From Neorhizobium galegae bv. officinalis (GTDB taxonomy: Bacteria > Pseudomonadota > Alphaproteobacteria > Rhizobiales > Rhizobiaceae), in the NCBI GenBank assembly GCA_000985875.1, contig CCRI01000014.1:111099-175098 (forward strand): a stretch of 64,000 nt of DNA. The letters run 5' to 3'. Position 1 is the stretch's first letter. Each line of letters begins with the position of its first letter. The notes below the pieces were generated by a model. That model saw nothing but the letters and a program-made list of their open reading frames with translations. It was not told where the DNA came from and ran no database searches. Positions 52,324 through 60,558 of this stretch are shown in pieces. A program made the translations under genes and the position numbers.

Positions 52324-54075
52324 ATGCGCAAGATTTTTGCCGCCCTGGTCGTTTCGACCGTGCTTGCCGGCGCCGCCCAGGCCGCCACCGTATATCCGCT
52401 GGATCGCGCCACGATCCTCGCCGGCTCCCCCTTCGACTTCAAGGTCGAGTTCACCTCGGTCGTAAAGCCTGAAGACGTCAGGATCACCGTCAACGGTCAG
52501 GACTACAAGACCGCTCTCGGCAAGGAAGTCCAGTTCGTCGCGGAAGAAAAGAACAAGGACAAGCTCCTCGGTTCTGCCGTCATCCTGCGGGGGCTGACGC
52601 TCGCCAATGCCGGCGACTACAAGGTCGAGGTCTCGGCCGGTTCCGAAACCAGGACCGTCACCTGGAACGTCTACGGCACGGGCGCTGCCCCGAAGGCCAA
52701 GAACGTCATCTTCCTGCTCGGCGACGGGCTCTCGGTCGCGCACCGCACCGCTGCCCGCATCATGTCCAAGGGCATGACCGAAGGCAAGGCAAACGGTCGT
52801 CTCGCCATGGACGACCTCGATCGCATGGCTTTCGTCGGCACCTCGGCCACCAACGCGATCAACACCGACTCGGCCAACACGATGTCGGCGTACATGACCG
52901 GTCACAAGACCGCGGTCAACGCGATCGGCGTCTACGCCGACCGTACGCCGGACCCGCTGGACGATCCGAGGGTCGAGACGATCGCCGAGGCCCTCCGCCG
53001 CCAGACCGGCAAATCGATCGGTATCGTCGCAACGTCCGAAATCGAAGACGCCACCCCGGCGGCCGTCGTCGCCCACACCCGCAACCGCAACGACAAGGCA
53101 GAGGTCGTCGGCATGCTGCTCGACGTGAAGCCGGAAGTCGTGCTCGGCGGCGGTTCCGCTTACTTCCTGCCGCAGGCGACTGCCGGCTCGAAGCGAAAGG
53201 ACGACAAGGACTTTATCAAGCTCTTCAAGGATGCCGGTTACACGCTGGCTACCGACAAGAACGAACTTGCCGCCGGCGCAAACGCCAACGGGCTGCTGCT
53301 CGGCCTCTTCCATCCCGGCAATCTGGACGTCACGCTCGACCGCGAGTTCCTGAAGAAGGGCACCGTCGAAAAGTATCCGAACCAGCCGGGTCTGGTCGCG
53401 ATGACCAAGGTTGCTCTCGATCGCCTTTCCAAGGATCAGGACGGCTTCTTCCTGATGGTCGAAGCCTCCTCGATCGACAAGATGTCCCATCCGCTCGACT
53501 GGGACCGCGCCGTCGTCGACACCATTGAATTCGACCAGACGGTGGCGGTTGCCCGCGAGTTCCAGAAGACGCATCCGGATACCCTGATCGTCGTCACCGG
53601 CGACCATACCCATGGCGTTTCCATCATCGGCACCGTTGACGACGAAAAGCCGGGCACCGAGATGCGCGAAAAGGTCGGCATCTATGCGGAAGCCGGATTC
53701 CCGAACTACAAGGACGAAAACGGCGACGGTTATCCGGACAAGATCGACGTCTCGCGTCGCCTGTTCCTGGCCGCCAACAACGGCCCCGACCACTACGAAA
53801 CCTTCCGCCCGAAGATGGATGGCCCGTTCGTTCCCGCCGTCCAGAACGAGAAGAAGGAATATGTCGTCAACGAACAGTACAAGAATGTGCCCGGCGCAGT
53901 CTTCGTCCAGGGCAATATTCCGAAAAGCGGCGACAGCGGCGTACACTCGGTCGACGACATCGTCCTGCAGGCGGCCGGTCCAGGTTCGGAAGGGTTCAAG
54001 GGCTATATGGAACAAAGCGACATCTACAAGGTGCTCGCCGATACCTTCGCCCTCGGCAGCAAGCAGACCAACTAA
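52324..54075 (+). CDS. Secreted alkaline phosphatase with N-terminal Ig-like domain
   Basis: This 583-aa protein has a signal peptide (MRKIFAALVVSTVLAGAAQA), a beta-rich Ig-like domain (about residues 21-118) and an alkaline phosphatase domain. Key residues are metal-binding D134 in LLGDGL, nucleophile S183 in INTDSANT, E380 in MVEASSID, and D427/H428/H430 in VTGDHTHG. An EF-hand-like DENGDGYPDKID loop (464-475) suggests calcium binding. It would release phosphate from esters in the periplasm. A candidate Pho box lies upstream. The hairpin at 54109 and the DUF3299-like gene follow. Confidence 0.9.
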   Translation: MRKIFAALVVSTVLAGAAQAATVYPLDRATILAGSPFDFKVEFTSVVKPEDVRITVNGQDYKTALGKEVQFVAEEKNKDKLLGSAVILRGLTLANAGDYKVEVSAGSETRTVTWNVYGTGAAPKAKNVIFLLGDGLSVAHRTAARIMSKGMTEGKANGRLAMDDLDRMAFVGTSATNAINTDSANTMSAYMTGHKTAVNAIGVYADRTPDPLDDPRVETIAEALRRQTGKSIGIVATSEIEDATPAAVVAHTRNRNDKAEVVGMLLDVKPEVVLGGGSAYFLPQATAGSKRKDDKDFIKLFKDAGYTLATDKNELAAGANANGLLLGLFHPGNLDVTLDREFLKKGTVEKYPNQPGLVAMTKVALDRLSKDQDGFFLMVEASSIDKMSHPLDWDRAVVDTIEFDQTVAVAREFQKTHPDTLIVVTGDHTHGVSIIGTVDDEKPGTEMREKVGIYAEAGFPNYKDENGDGYPDKIDVSRRLFLAANNGPDHYETFRPKMDGPFVPAVQNEKKEYVVNEQYKNVPGAVFVQGNIPKSGDSGVHSVDDIVLQAAGPGSEGFKGYMEQSDIYKVLADTFALGSKQTN

Positions 54076-54108
54076 GGCTGGCCGCTCGCCGCACCCATGG
54101 TAAAACAA

Positions 54109-54137
54109 TGTTCCCGGCCGAGACTTGGCCGGGAACA
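54109..54137 (+). other. Hairpin between phosphatase gene and Tat-exported protein gene
   Basis: TGTTCCCGGCC (54109-54119) pairs perfectly with GGCCGGGAACA (54127-54137). Only GTTTC follows, so termination would be weak. It may partly separate expression of the phosphatase from the ABC module or protect the phosphatase message. Confidence 0.55.
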
Positions 54138-54154
54138 CCGTTTCTGGAGGTTTC

Positions 54155-54619
54155 ATGGAAAAGCGTTTTCCCCGGGGTTTCAGCCGGCGCAGCTTGCTGG
54201 GCCTGGCAGCCGCCGCTCCGCTGCTTGCGGCCGCCCGTTCCGCTGTCGCTGCCGATGACCTTGGTTTTAACGAACTCTATGGCAAGTACGGCGTTCTGGG
54301 TCTCGAATTTTCCGACAAGGTGAAGAAACTGGCTGGCCGGGAGGTCGCGATCCGCGGTTTCATGGCGCCGCCGCTGAAAGCCGAGGCCGCTTTCTTCGTG
54401 TTGACGGAAGTGCCGATGGCCCTTTGCCCCTTCTGCTCCTCCGACGCGGACTGGCCCGACAACATCATCGTCATCTATCTTAACCGCAAGCAGACATTCA
54501 CCCAGGCGAACGAAACGATCGAAGTGCGCGGCACCCTTGAGGTCGGTTCCTGGAAGGATCCCGAGACCGGATTTGTCAGCCTTCTGAGGATCCGAGACGC
54601 GGCATATCAGGCCGCATGA
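54155..54619 (+). CDS. Tat-exported DUF3299-like protein with CPFC motif
   Basis: This 154-aa protein has a twin-arginine leader (FSRRSLLGLAAAAPLLAAAR) with cleavage near AVA-AD, so it is exported folded, perhaps with a metal. The mature part has IRGFMAPPLKAEAAFFVLTE and LCPFCSSDADWPDN, which fits the DUF3299 pattern seen beside ABC transporters for metals. The CPFC pair could hold zinc. GGAGG precedes the ATG. It overlaps the ATPase gene by 4 bases. The assignment to DUF3299 is from memory of the motif. Confidence 0.68.
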   Translation: MEKRFPRGFSRRSLLGLAAAAPLLAAARSAVAADDLGFNELYGKYGVLGLEFSDKVKKLAGREVAIRGFMAPPLKAEAAFFVLTEVPMALCPFCSSDADWPDNIIVIYLNRKQTFTQANETIEVRGTLEVGSWKDPETGFVSLLRIRDAAYQAA

Positions 54620-55311
54620 CCATGCTTTCCCTGCATTTGGACAGTCTGGGAAAATCGTTCCCCGGCCTCGGCAGCCCGGTTTTGCTGGTCGACTTCCTGG
54701 CGATCACAGCCGGCGAGCGCGTTGCCGTCACCGGCGGTTCAGGCTCCGGCAAGAGCACGTTCATCAATGTCATTACCGGGCTCGAACGCCCGACCTCCGG
54801 AAAGGTCGTCTGGAGCGGTGAAGACATAACCCGGCTTTCCGAAACGGCGCGCGACCGCTGGCGGGCCGAACATGTCGGCCTCGTCATGCAGGATTTTCAT
54901 CTCTTTCCCGGCCTTTCAGCCGTCGAGAACGTGCTTCTGCCGGCGCGGCTGGCGCGGGTCGCCGATAGGGCGCTGATCGCCCGCGCGCACGATCTCCTCG
55001 AAAGCGTTGGGCTTTCCCGCCCGGACCAGAAGATCGAGACCATGTCGCGCGGCGAGATGCAACGCGTCGCGATTGCCCGCGCGGTCCTGCGCAAGCCGGG
55101 CGTGATCGTTGCCGACGAACCGACCGCCAGCCTTGATGTGGAAGCGGGCGAGACCGTCGGCCGGTTGCTTCTCGACATGGCGGCAGAGGCGAAAAGCATG
55201 CTGATCGTCGTCTCCCATGACCAGCGGCTGATCGATCGTCTGGATCGCCGCATCACGCTCAGCGCCGGCCGTATCGTCGCCGACGACCTGCGCGAAGAGG
55301 TGGCCGCATGA
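54616..55311 (+). CDS. ABC transporter ATP-binding protein (LolD/MacB type)
   Basis: This 231-aa ATPase has Walker A GGSGSGKST (about residues 39-47), Walker B with DEPTASLD (about 162-169) and a signature that reads MSRGEMQRVAIARA instead of LSGGQ. The MacB/LolD group moves lipoproteins, drugs or acts on periplasmic partners rather than importing solutes. It overlaps its neighbours on both sides by 4 bases, so the three genes are one unit. Confidence 0.87.
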   Translation: MTMLSLHLDSLGKSFPGLGSPVLLVDFLAITAGERVAVTGGSGSGKSTFINVITGLERPTSGKVVWSGEDITRLSETARDRWRAEHVGLVMQDFHLFPGLSAVENVLLPARLARVADRALIARAHDLLESVGLSRPDQKIETMSRGEMQRVAIARAVLRKPGVIVADEPTASLDVEAGETVGRLLLDMAAEAKSMLIVVSHDQRLIDRLDRRITLSAGRIVADDLREEVAA

Positions 55312-56585
55312 TCCGTTTTATCCTCGCCGATCTGCGCCGTCTCTGGGCCGGCGCCGCCGTCGTCGTGCTTCTCGTGACGCTTGCCACCGCGCTCGGCGTC
55401 ACCGTCACGCTGCAGGAACGCGCCTTGCGGCTCGGCAGTGCCCGCGCCGCAGACAAGTTCGATCTGGTCATCGGCGTGGCGGGCAGCGAAACCCAACTCG
55501 TGCTCTCCTCGATCTTTCTGCAGCCGGCGCCGCTGCCGCTGATGCCGGGCGAGGTGCTGGCAAAACTCTCGAAGGATCCGCGGGTTGCCTGGGTGGCGCC
55601 GGTCGGCTTCGGAGATTCCTTTGCCGGCTACCCTTTGGTCGGCACCACCCGCGCATTGGTCGGCAGCACCGTTTCCGGCTTTGCCGAGGGCCGCATGTTC
55701 GAGAAAGAGGGCGAGGCGTTGGTCGGCGCGGCCGTGAAGCTGCCGGTCGGTGCCGAAATCAAGCCGATGCACGGCACCGCTCAGATGGGCGGGGAGACCC
55801 ATGCGGGCGTGGTATATCAGGTGACCGGCAAGCTGCCACCGACGGGCACGCCCTGGGACCGCGCAATTCTGGTACCGATCCAGGCCGTCTGGCATGTCCA
55901 TGGCCTCGGCCACGATCATGGGCATGAAGAAGAGGAAGAACAGCACCACGAAGGCGAGGTCGCTGCCTCCGGCGGTCACGACGCGGATCATGATGATCAC
56001 GGCGCCGTCGATGCCGATGCGCCGATCGACGAGAATTTCACAGCCGATGCGCCAGGCCTTCCGGCCGTTCTCGTAAAGCCGAAGACGATTGCCGATGCCT
56101 ACAAGCTCCGGCAGGAATACCGCAACGGCAATACGCTGGCTGTTTTCCCGGGCGAGGTTCTCACCAGCCTTTATGCCACGCTCGGGGATGCCAAGATGGT
56201 TCTGAGCGCCGTCGCAGCCGGCTCTCAAGGGCTGGTGGCTGCTGCCTTGGTTCTGGTCACCGTCACCCATATCGGCCAGCGGCGGCGCCAGATCGGGGCG
56301 TTGCGGGCTTTCGGCGCGCCGCGGCTCTCGGTTTTCGCGATCGTCTGGCTCGAGCTCTTCCTGCTGGTGGCGCTCGGCATCGGCCTCGGCTTCCTGACCG
56401 GCCTTGCCGCCGCCCGGCTGATTGCCGACGCGTTTACTGCCAGGAGCGGCATCATCCTGCCGGTCGGTTTTACCGGCGAAGATTGGCGCATGGCGCTGAT
56501 CCTGCTTGGTGCATCGGCGGTCTTGTCCGCCGTGCCGGCCATCCTCGCCTACCGTCAATCGCCGGCGGCGGCGCTCCGGGCCTAA
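55308..56585 (+). CDS. FtsX-type ABC permease with histidine-rich periplasmic loop
   Basis: This 425-aa permease has one N-terminal membrane segment (about residues 12-34), a large periplasmic domain (about 35-305) and three C-terminal segments, the MacB/LolC layout. Within the periplasmic part, residues 196-231 contain ten histidines plus many Glu/Asp (positions 55893-56000), a likely zinc or other metal-binding loop. With the ATPase and the Tat-exported protein it resembles the ZrgBC-type modules linked to zinc in Vibrio. Its stop overlaps the convergent dehydrogenase stop by 4 bases. Confidence 0.85.
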   Translation: MIRFILADLRRLWAGAAVVVLLVTLATALGVTVTLQERALRLGSARAADKFDLVIGVAGSETQLVLSSIFLQPAPLPLMPGEVLAKLSKDPRVAWVAPVGFGDSFAGYPLVGTTRALVGSTVSGFAEGRMFEKEGEALVGAAVKLPVGAEIKPMHGTAQMGGETHAGVVYQVTGKLPPTGTPWDRAILVPIQAVWHVHGLGHDHGHEEEEEQHHEGEVAASGGHDADHDDHGAVDADAPIDENFTADAPGLPAVLVKPKTIADAYKLRQEYRNGNTLAVFPGEVLTSLYATLGDAKMVLSAVAAGSQGLVAAALVLVTVTHIGQRRRQIGALRAFGAPRLSVFAIVWLELFLLVALGIGLGFLTGLAAARLIADAFTARSGIILPVGFTGEDWRMALILLGASAVLSAVPAILAYRQSPAAALRA

Positions 56586-57571
56586 CCCAGCGCCTTGATC
56601 GCGGCGATCACTTCGTCTTCGACGTCCAGCCCCTGCTCGATCGCCTTCCGGCGCGCGTTCTGGCCGCGCCGCCCGGGCAGGCGCACGCCCTCTTCGGAGG
56701 CCATCTCATGAGCCAGTTCGGCGATCCGCTCGGCCGCCGAAGCCGTGCTCGCGGAAGGATCGATGACAACAAGCGTCTGACCGACCGATGGCGGCGGCCC
56801 TTTTTCGTCCATGAACGAGCTTGCCTCGTAGGAGAAGTTCGATCCCGTGAGGCCCGCCGAGAGAACTTCCACCATCAGGGCCAGCGCCGCTCCCTTGGCG
56901 CCGCCCGAGGGCGCCATCAGGCCCTTGTGGGCCGCGTGCGGATCGGTGGTCGGCTTGCCGTCGGCGTCGAAGGCCCAGCCTTCGGGAATGCTCTCGCCCT
57001 TCTGCCGCGCCGCCATGATCTTGCCGGCCGCGACGGTCGAGAGCGCGAGATCGATCACCAGCGGATCCTCGCTGGCGACCGGTGCCGCAAAGGCGATCGG
57101 GTTGGTGCCGAACAACCGCTTCCTGCCGCCCCAGGCGGCCATGGAGGCCGGCGCATTGGCAAACATCATCGCCACGAGGCCCTGCTCGGCAAACCGCTCC
57201 ACGGTCAGCGCCATGACGCCCGCATGGTGGGAGCGATGGATGGCGCCAAGCGCGATACCTTGTTCCCGCGCGATTTTCGGAAGCTCGGCGACTGCGATAT
57301 CGAAAGCCGGGTAGGCGTAACCGAGCGCCGCATCGACGACAAGCACGGCCGGCCGCGGGCGAGTAGCGATGGCCTTCGCCTTGCCATCCACCTTGCCGGA
57401 GCGTGCCTGGCCGATATAGGCGGGAACGCGGCGGAGGCCATGACCGTATTGCCCGGCAGCTTCCGCCTGCACGAGCGCATGGGCGACGGACCGGGCGGTA
57501 TCGGCAAGAACGCCATTGGCTTCGAAAACGCTCTGTACCAGCGTCTCGGCTTCACTCAGAGTAATATGCAT
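56582..57571 (-). CDS. Ldh family (malate/L-lactate/ureidoglycolate) dehydrogenase
   Basis: This 329-aa protein belongs to the non-Rossmann NAD(P)-dependent oxidoreductases, with GQYGHGLRRVPAYI (about residues 41-54), AIHRSHHAGVMALTV (about 110-124) and GTNPIAFAAP (about 154-163). The family reduces or oxidises 2-oxo/2-hydroxy acids or cyclic imino acids such as delta1-pyrroline-2-carboxylate. I chose the ATG at 57571 (MHITLSEAETLV) because it matches the family start; a GTG 11 codons upstream is open too. No strong ribosome site is seen. It stands alone between the ABC module and tonB. Confidence 0.8.
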   Translation of the reverse strand: MHITLSEAETLVQSVFEANGVLADTARSVAHALVQAEAAGQYGHGLRRVPAYIGQARSGKVDGKAKAIATRPRPAVLVVDAALGYAYPAFDIAVAELPKIAREQGIALGAIHRSHHAGVMALTVERFAEQGLVAMMFANAPASMAAWGGRKRLFGTNPIAFAAPVASEDPLVIDLALSTVAAGKIMAARQKGESIPEGWAFDADGKPTTDPHAAHKGLMAPSGGAKGAALALMVEVLSAGLTGSNFSYEASSFMDEKGPPPSVGQTLVVIDPSASTASAAERIAELAHEMASEEGVRLPGRRGQNARRKAIEQGLDVEDEVIAAIKALG

Positions 57572-57622
57572 GCAGGAGATCCAGGTGAGTTCACGGGCGA
57601 ACACCGCGAGGAAATCAAGCGG

Positions 57623-58612
57623 TTATTCGCACTTTACTGGCTGGCTGAGTGAACTTGCAACACCGGACGGCGGTGCAGGGATGGGCGAAGCGCGTCGGAC
57701 AGCCGATGCGACATAGTCATCGATAGACGAGTTGCCCGACGATCCCGCGACCGCCACGTTGCTGATATTACCGCCGCCATCGAAGCTGAAACGGACCGTC
57801 ACGACGCCAGTTCCGTTGCCGGGGCATTTGCGGGCGTATCGAGCAATCTTTGTCCGCACGCGCGTCATCCACTGCTGCGGCGAGACCGACGAAGAGAAGA
57901 GGCTCGTGGAATTCTGGCTGGCGGCGGTGCGGTCCGATTGCCTGGCCTGTATCTTTGCCTCGGCCATGTCCGGCCGGGCCTGCTGCTGCTGTGGCTTCGG
58001 CTTCTGGACCTTCTTCACCGGCTCCTTTCTGGGCTCCGGCTTTTTCGGCTGTTCCGGCGGCTTTTCCGCGACCGGTGGCGGCAGAGGCCGCATTGCCGGC
58101 AACGGCACTTCGACATTTTCCAGCGCCGCCGTCATCTGTTCGTCGACCGGCTTGATCTCCTCGATCGGTTCCGGCGGCGGCTCGGGGATGGTTTCGGTAA
58201 CCTGGGGCTCCGGCTCCGGCAGCGGTTCCACCACGGGCGGCTGCACCGGTTCGGGCTCCACCGGTTCGGCGACTTCCTGCGGCGGCGGTTCGACCGGCTG
58301 CTCGACGGGTTCGGCAACGGGCTCCGGCTGCGGTTCCTCGACCGGCTGGGTCTGCTCGCTCACTACCTGTTCCTGCTCCTGCATCTCAGGAGAGATCTGT
58401 TCTTCCTCGGTATTGGCAGATTCCGGCTCCGGCGCGAGCTCGATCATGATTGCCGCCGGCGGGGCGTTCTCGGCGAGCACTTCCGGCTGTTCGCGCATCA
58501 GATAGGCCGCGGCGCCGAAATGCACCGTCAGCATCAGCAGTCCGGCAGCGCCCCACAGCGCCAGCTCGCCGACGCGTCCGCCCGGACCTGCCTGCGAGAC
58601 GACGAGGCTCAT
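57623..58612 (-). CDS. tonB: TonB energy-transducing protein
   Basis: This 329-aa protein has one N-terminal membrane segment (about residues 15-38) and a long Pro/Glu then Pro/Lys-rich periplasmic spacer (about 55-215). The TonB C-terminal domain (about 235-329) contains the GTGVVTVRFSFDGGGNI strand. With ExbB and ExbD it uses the proton gradient to drive outer-membrane receptors for iron complexes. It overlaps exbD by 4 bases. Confidence 0.9.
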   Translation of the reverse strand: MSLVVSQAGPGGRVGELALWGAAGLLMLTVHFGAAAYLMREQPEVLAENAPPAAIMIELAPEPESANTEEEQISPEMQEQEQVVSEQTQPVEEPQPEPVAEPVEQPVEPPPQEVAEPVEPEPVQPPVVEPLPEPEPQVTETIPEPPPEPIEEIKPVDEQMTAALENVEVPLPAMRPLPPPVAEKPPEQPKKPEPRKEPVKKVQKPKPQQQQARPDMAEAKIQARQSDRTAASQNSTSLFSSSVSPQQWMTRVRTKIARYARKCPGNGTGVVTVRFSFDGGGNISNVAVAGSSGNSSIDDYVASAVRRASPIPAPPSGVASSLSQPVKCE

Positions 58613-59115
58613 GGATTGCCTCCGGTTGCTGGTACGGCGGGTGCGGCGGCAGGAGCATTTCCAGCGGGCGTCATCGCGGCTGGGGCGGCCGGTGCCGGCA
58701 GCGTTTCAAGCCCGACCAGCGCGATCTTGAGGTAGCCGGAATCGCGCAGCAGGTTCATGACCTCCATGAACTGGCCATAATCGACCGCCTTGTCCGCGCG
58801 CAGGAAAACGCGGGTGTCCTTCTTGCCTTCCGTGACGCGGTCGAGGGTCGCGGCAAGCTGCTCGCGCTGCACGGCGTCATTGCCGATATTGAGGCTGAGG
58901 TCTTCCTTGACCGTCAGGTAGAGCGGTTCTTCAGGCCGTTCCGCCGGCTTTGCGGTCGAGGCGGGAAGATCGACATTGACGTCGACGGTTGCCAGCGGGG
59001 CCGCCACCATGAAGATGATCAGCAACACCAGCATGACGTCGATGAACGGCGTCACGTTGATCTCGTGGTTTTCGGAAAGCTCGTCGCCGTGCTGTTCGCG
59101 GATGCCGCCAGCCAT
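58609..59115 (-). CDS. exbD: Biopolymer transport protein ExbD
   Basis: This 168-aa protein has one membrane segment near residues 20-42 with the conserved aspartate in NVTPFIDVMLVLLIIFM (the proton-relay Asp), then a periplasmic domain (about 60-150) and an Ala/Pro-rich tail. The extra tail makes it longer than the usual 140 aa. It sits 6 bases after exbB and overlaps tonB. Confidence 0.92.
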   Translation of the reverse strand: MAGGIREQHGDELSENHEINVTPFIDVMLVLLIIFMVAAPLATVDVNVDLPASTAKPAERPEEPLYLTVKEDLSLNIGNDAVQREQLAATLDRVTEGKKDTRVFLRADKAVDYGQFMEVMNLLRDSGYLKIALVGLETLPAPAAPAAMTPAGNAPAAAPAVPATGGNP

Positions 59116-59121
59116 GGTTGA

Positions 59122-60294
59122 TCAGCCCCCTGCCACCAGCGAGACCGGCGCCTTGCGGCCACCCGGAGGGACCTTGCGGAAATCGAGGTCGCGGCTCACC
59201 AGCCGTTCCACACCTGCTGCGGCATCCGCCAGCAGCTGTCGGTAGCCGGTGATGGAGCGGGCGAAGACGTTGTAGATGACAACCGCCGGAATGGCCGCAA
59301 CGAGGCCGATTGCGGTCGCCAGCAGCGCTTCGGCGATACCGGGCGCGACGACGGCAAGGTTGGTGGTTTGCGATTCCGAAATGCCGATGAAGGCGTTCAT
59401 GATGCCCCAGACGGTGCCGAACAGCCCCACGAACGGGGCGGTGGAGCCGATCGTCGCAAGCGCGCCGGTGCCGCGCGACATGCGCCGGCCGGCATAGGCC
59501 TCGATGCGGGACAGCGCCGAGCCGACCCGCTCCTTCACGCCGTCGCCATGGGCATGGTCGATTGCGGCCTCGGAGAGCTGCATTTCTTCTGCCGCGGATC
59601 GCAGCATCAGCGCGGCGGGGCCGCCGCGGCCACCGGCGGCGCCGACGGCTTCCGAAAGCGTGCGGGAGGTGCGGATGACCTTCAGCGTGCGTGCGGCGCG
59701 GGCGCGGGCGCCTGCCAGCTCCAGCGTCTTTGCGAGCCAGACCGTCCAGGTGACGAGCGAGGCGAAGGCAAGCCCGATCATCACGCCCTTGACGACCCAG
59801 TCGGCCGCCATGAACATGCCCCAGGGTGAAAGGTTGTGCGGCAGGTCCGAACGCTGTTCAGGCTCCAGGAACTGCGTGAACATGTCGATGGGCTGGCGCG
59901 CCGCCGGTGCCTGGGCCGGGCTGCTTGGCGCGGGCTGGGCGCTGTTGCTCGGCGGCGCTTGCGTCGGAATGGCGGGCTGCGCAGCAGAGGCTTCCGGCTG
60001 AGGGGCAGCGGGATTGGTCGGCTGCGCGGCGGACGGTGCGGCTGCCGGCTCGTTCGGCGCCGTGCGGGAGGTTGTCGGTGCTGCCTGCGCGGCGGGAGCG
60101 GGAGCCGCCTGCGTCGGCTGTGCACCGGAAGGTGAGGCCGCCTGCGGCAAGGGCGGTGTTTGCGTCGACGCATCCGGTGCAGGCGCCTGCGCCATCACCG
60201 TCGAAGCCGTCAACACCGCGGCCGCGAGAACGATCGGGAACCGGCTCCTGATTGGCTGGCGCATCGAAAAGGCGGGCTTCAGGGCAGCAGGCAT
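59122..60294 (-). CDS. exbB: TonB-system proton channel protein ExbB (long form)
   Basis: This 390-aa protein has a signal-like N-terminus (SRFPIVLAAAVLTASTVMAQ), an Ala/Pro/Gln-rich region of about 100 residues and then the ExbB/MotA/TolQ core with three membrane segments (about 165-190, 280-305, 325-350). The core includes TIGSTAPFVGLFGTVWGIMN (about 278-297) and a GIAEALLATAIGLVAAIPAV stretch (about 318-337). The long N-terminal part is usual in rhizobial ExbB. The start could also be the ATG at 60264, ten codons later. Confidence 0.9.
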   Translation of the reverse strand: MPAALKPAFSMRQPIRSRFPIVLAAAVLTASTVMAQAPAPDASTQTPPLPQAASPSGAQPTQAAPAPAAQAAPTTSRTAPNEPAAAPSAAQPTNPAAPQPEASAAQPAIPTQAPPSNSAQPAPSSPAQAPAARQPIDMFTQFLEPEQRSDLPHNLSPWGMFMAADWVVKGVMIGLAFASLVTWTVWLAKTLELAGARARAARTLKVIRTSRTLSEAVGAAGGRGGPAALMLRSAAEEMQLSEAAIDHAHGDGVKERVGSALSRIEAYAGRRMSRGTGALATIGSTAPFVGLFGTVWGIMNAFIGISESQTTNLAVVAPGIAEALLATAIGLVAAIPAVVIYNVFARSITGYRQLLADAAAGVERLVSRDLDFRKVPPGGRKAPVSLVAGG

Positions 60295-60488
60295 GGCAGG
60301 CGATACTCCGGACTATTCGGCATCGCGGAAGGCGCCTTGGAGGCGCTGGTCGGCGATGACGGAAACGGGACATCGGAACGCCGCCGGCGACTGCCGCCGG
60401 GTTCGCGATGTTGCAGCTACCGGATAATAAACATGAGTAGAAATGGCAACTAATAAATCTGCGGGATGCCGATCAAATTTATGCGTGT

Positions 60489-60504
60489 CGGGGCAATTGC
60501 CCCG
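60489..60504. other. 16-bp perfect palindrome CGGGGCAATTGCCCCG
   Basis: This palindrome lies in the 264-bp gap between the kduD-like gene and exbB, about 55 bases after the former's stop. It may be a terminator stem (no T-run follows) or an operator. The rest of the gap is AT-richer near 60420-60480 and probably holds the exbB promoter; I saw no clear RirA or Irr box. Confidence 0.4.
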
Positions 60505-60558
60505 TTCGCGCATGGGATGAGCGCTCCTTTACCCGGAGAACCGTGCGGTTGAACGCGC

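Noticed and set aside
52267..54156. 629-codon minus-strand open frame
   Set aside because: Antisense shadow of the alkaline phosphatase gene, which has signal peptide and active-site motifs.
57938..58735. Arg/Leu/Phe-rich plus-strand frame over tonB
   Set aside because: Shadow of the Pro/Glu-rich spacer of tonB; the reverse strand has the TonB C-terminal domain and exbD coupling.
60295..60558. Possible iron-responsive (RirA/Irr) box before exbB
   Set aside because: Expected for tonB genes, but no TGA-N9-TCA or TTTAGAA-type palindrome could be found in the gap.
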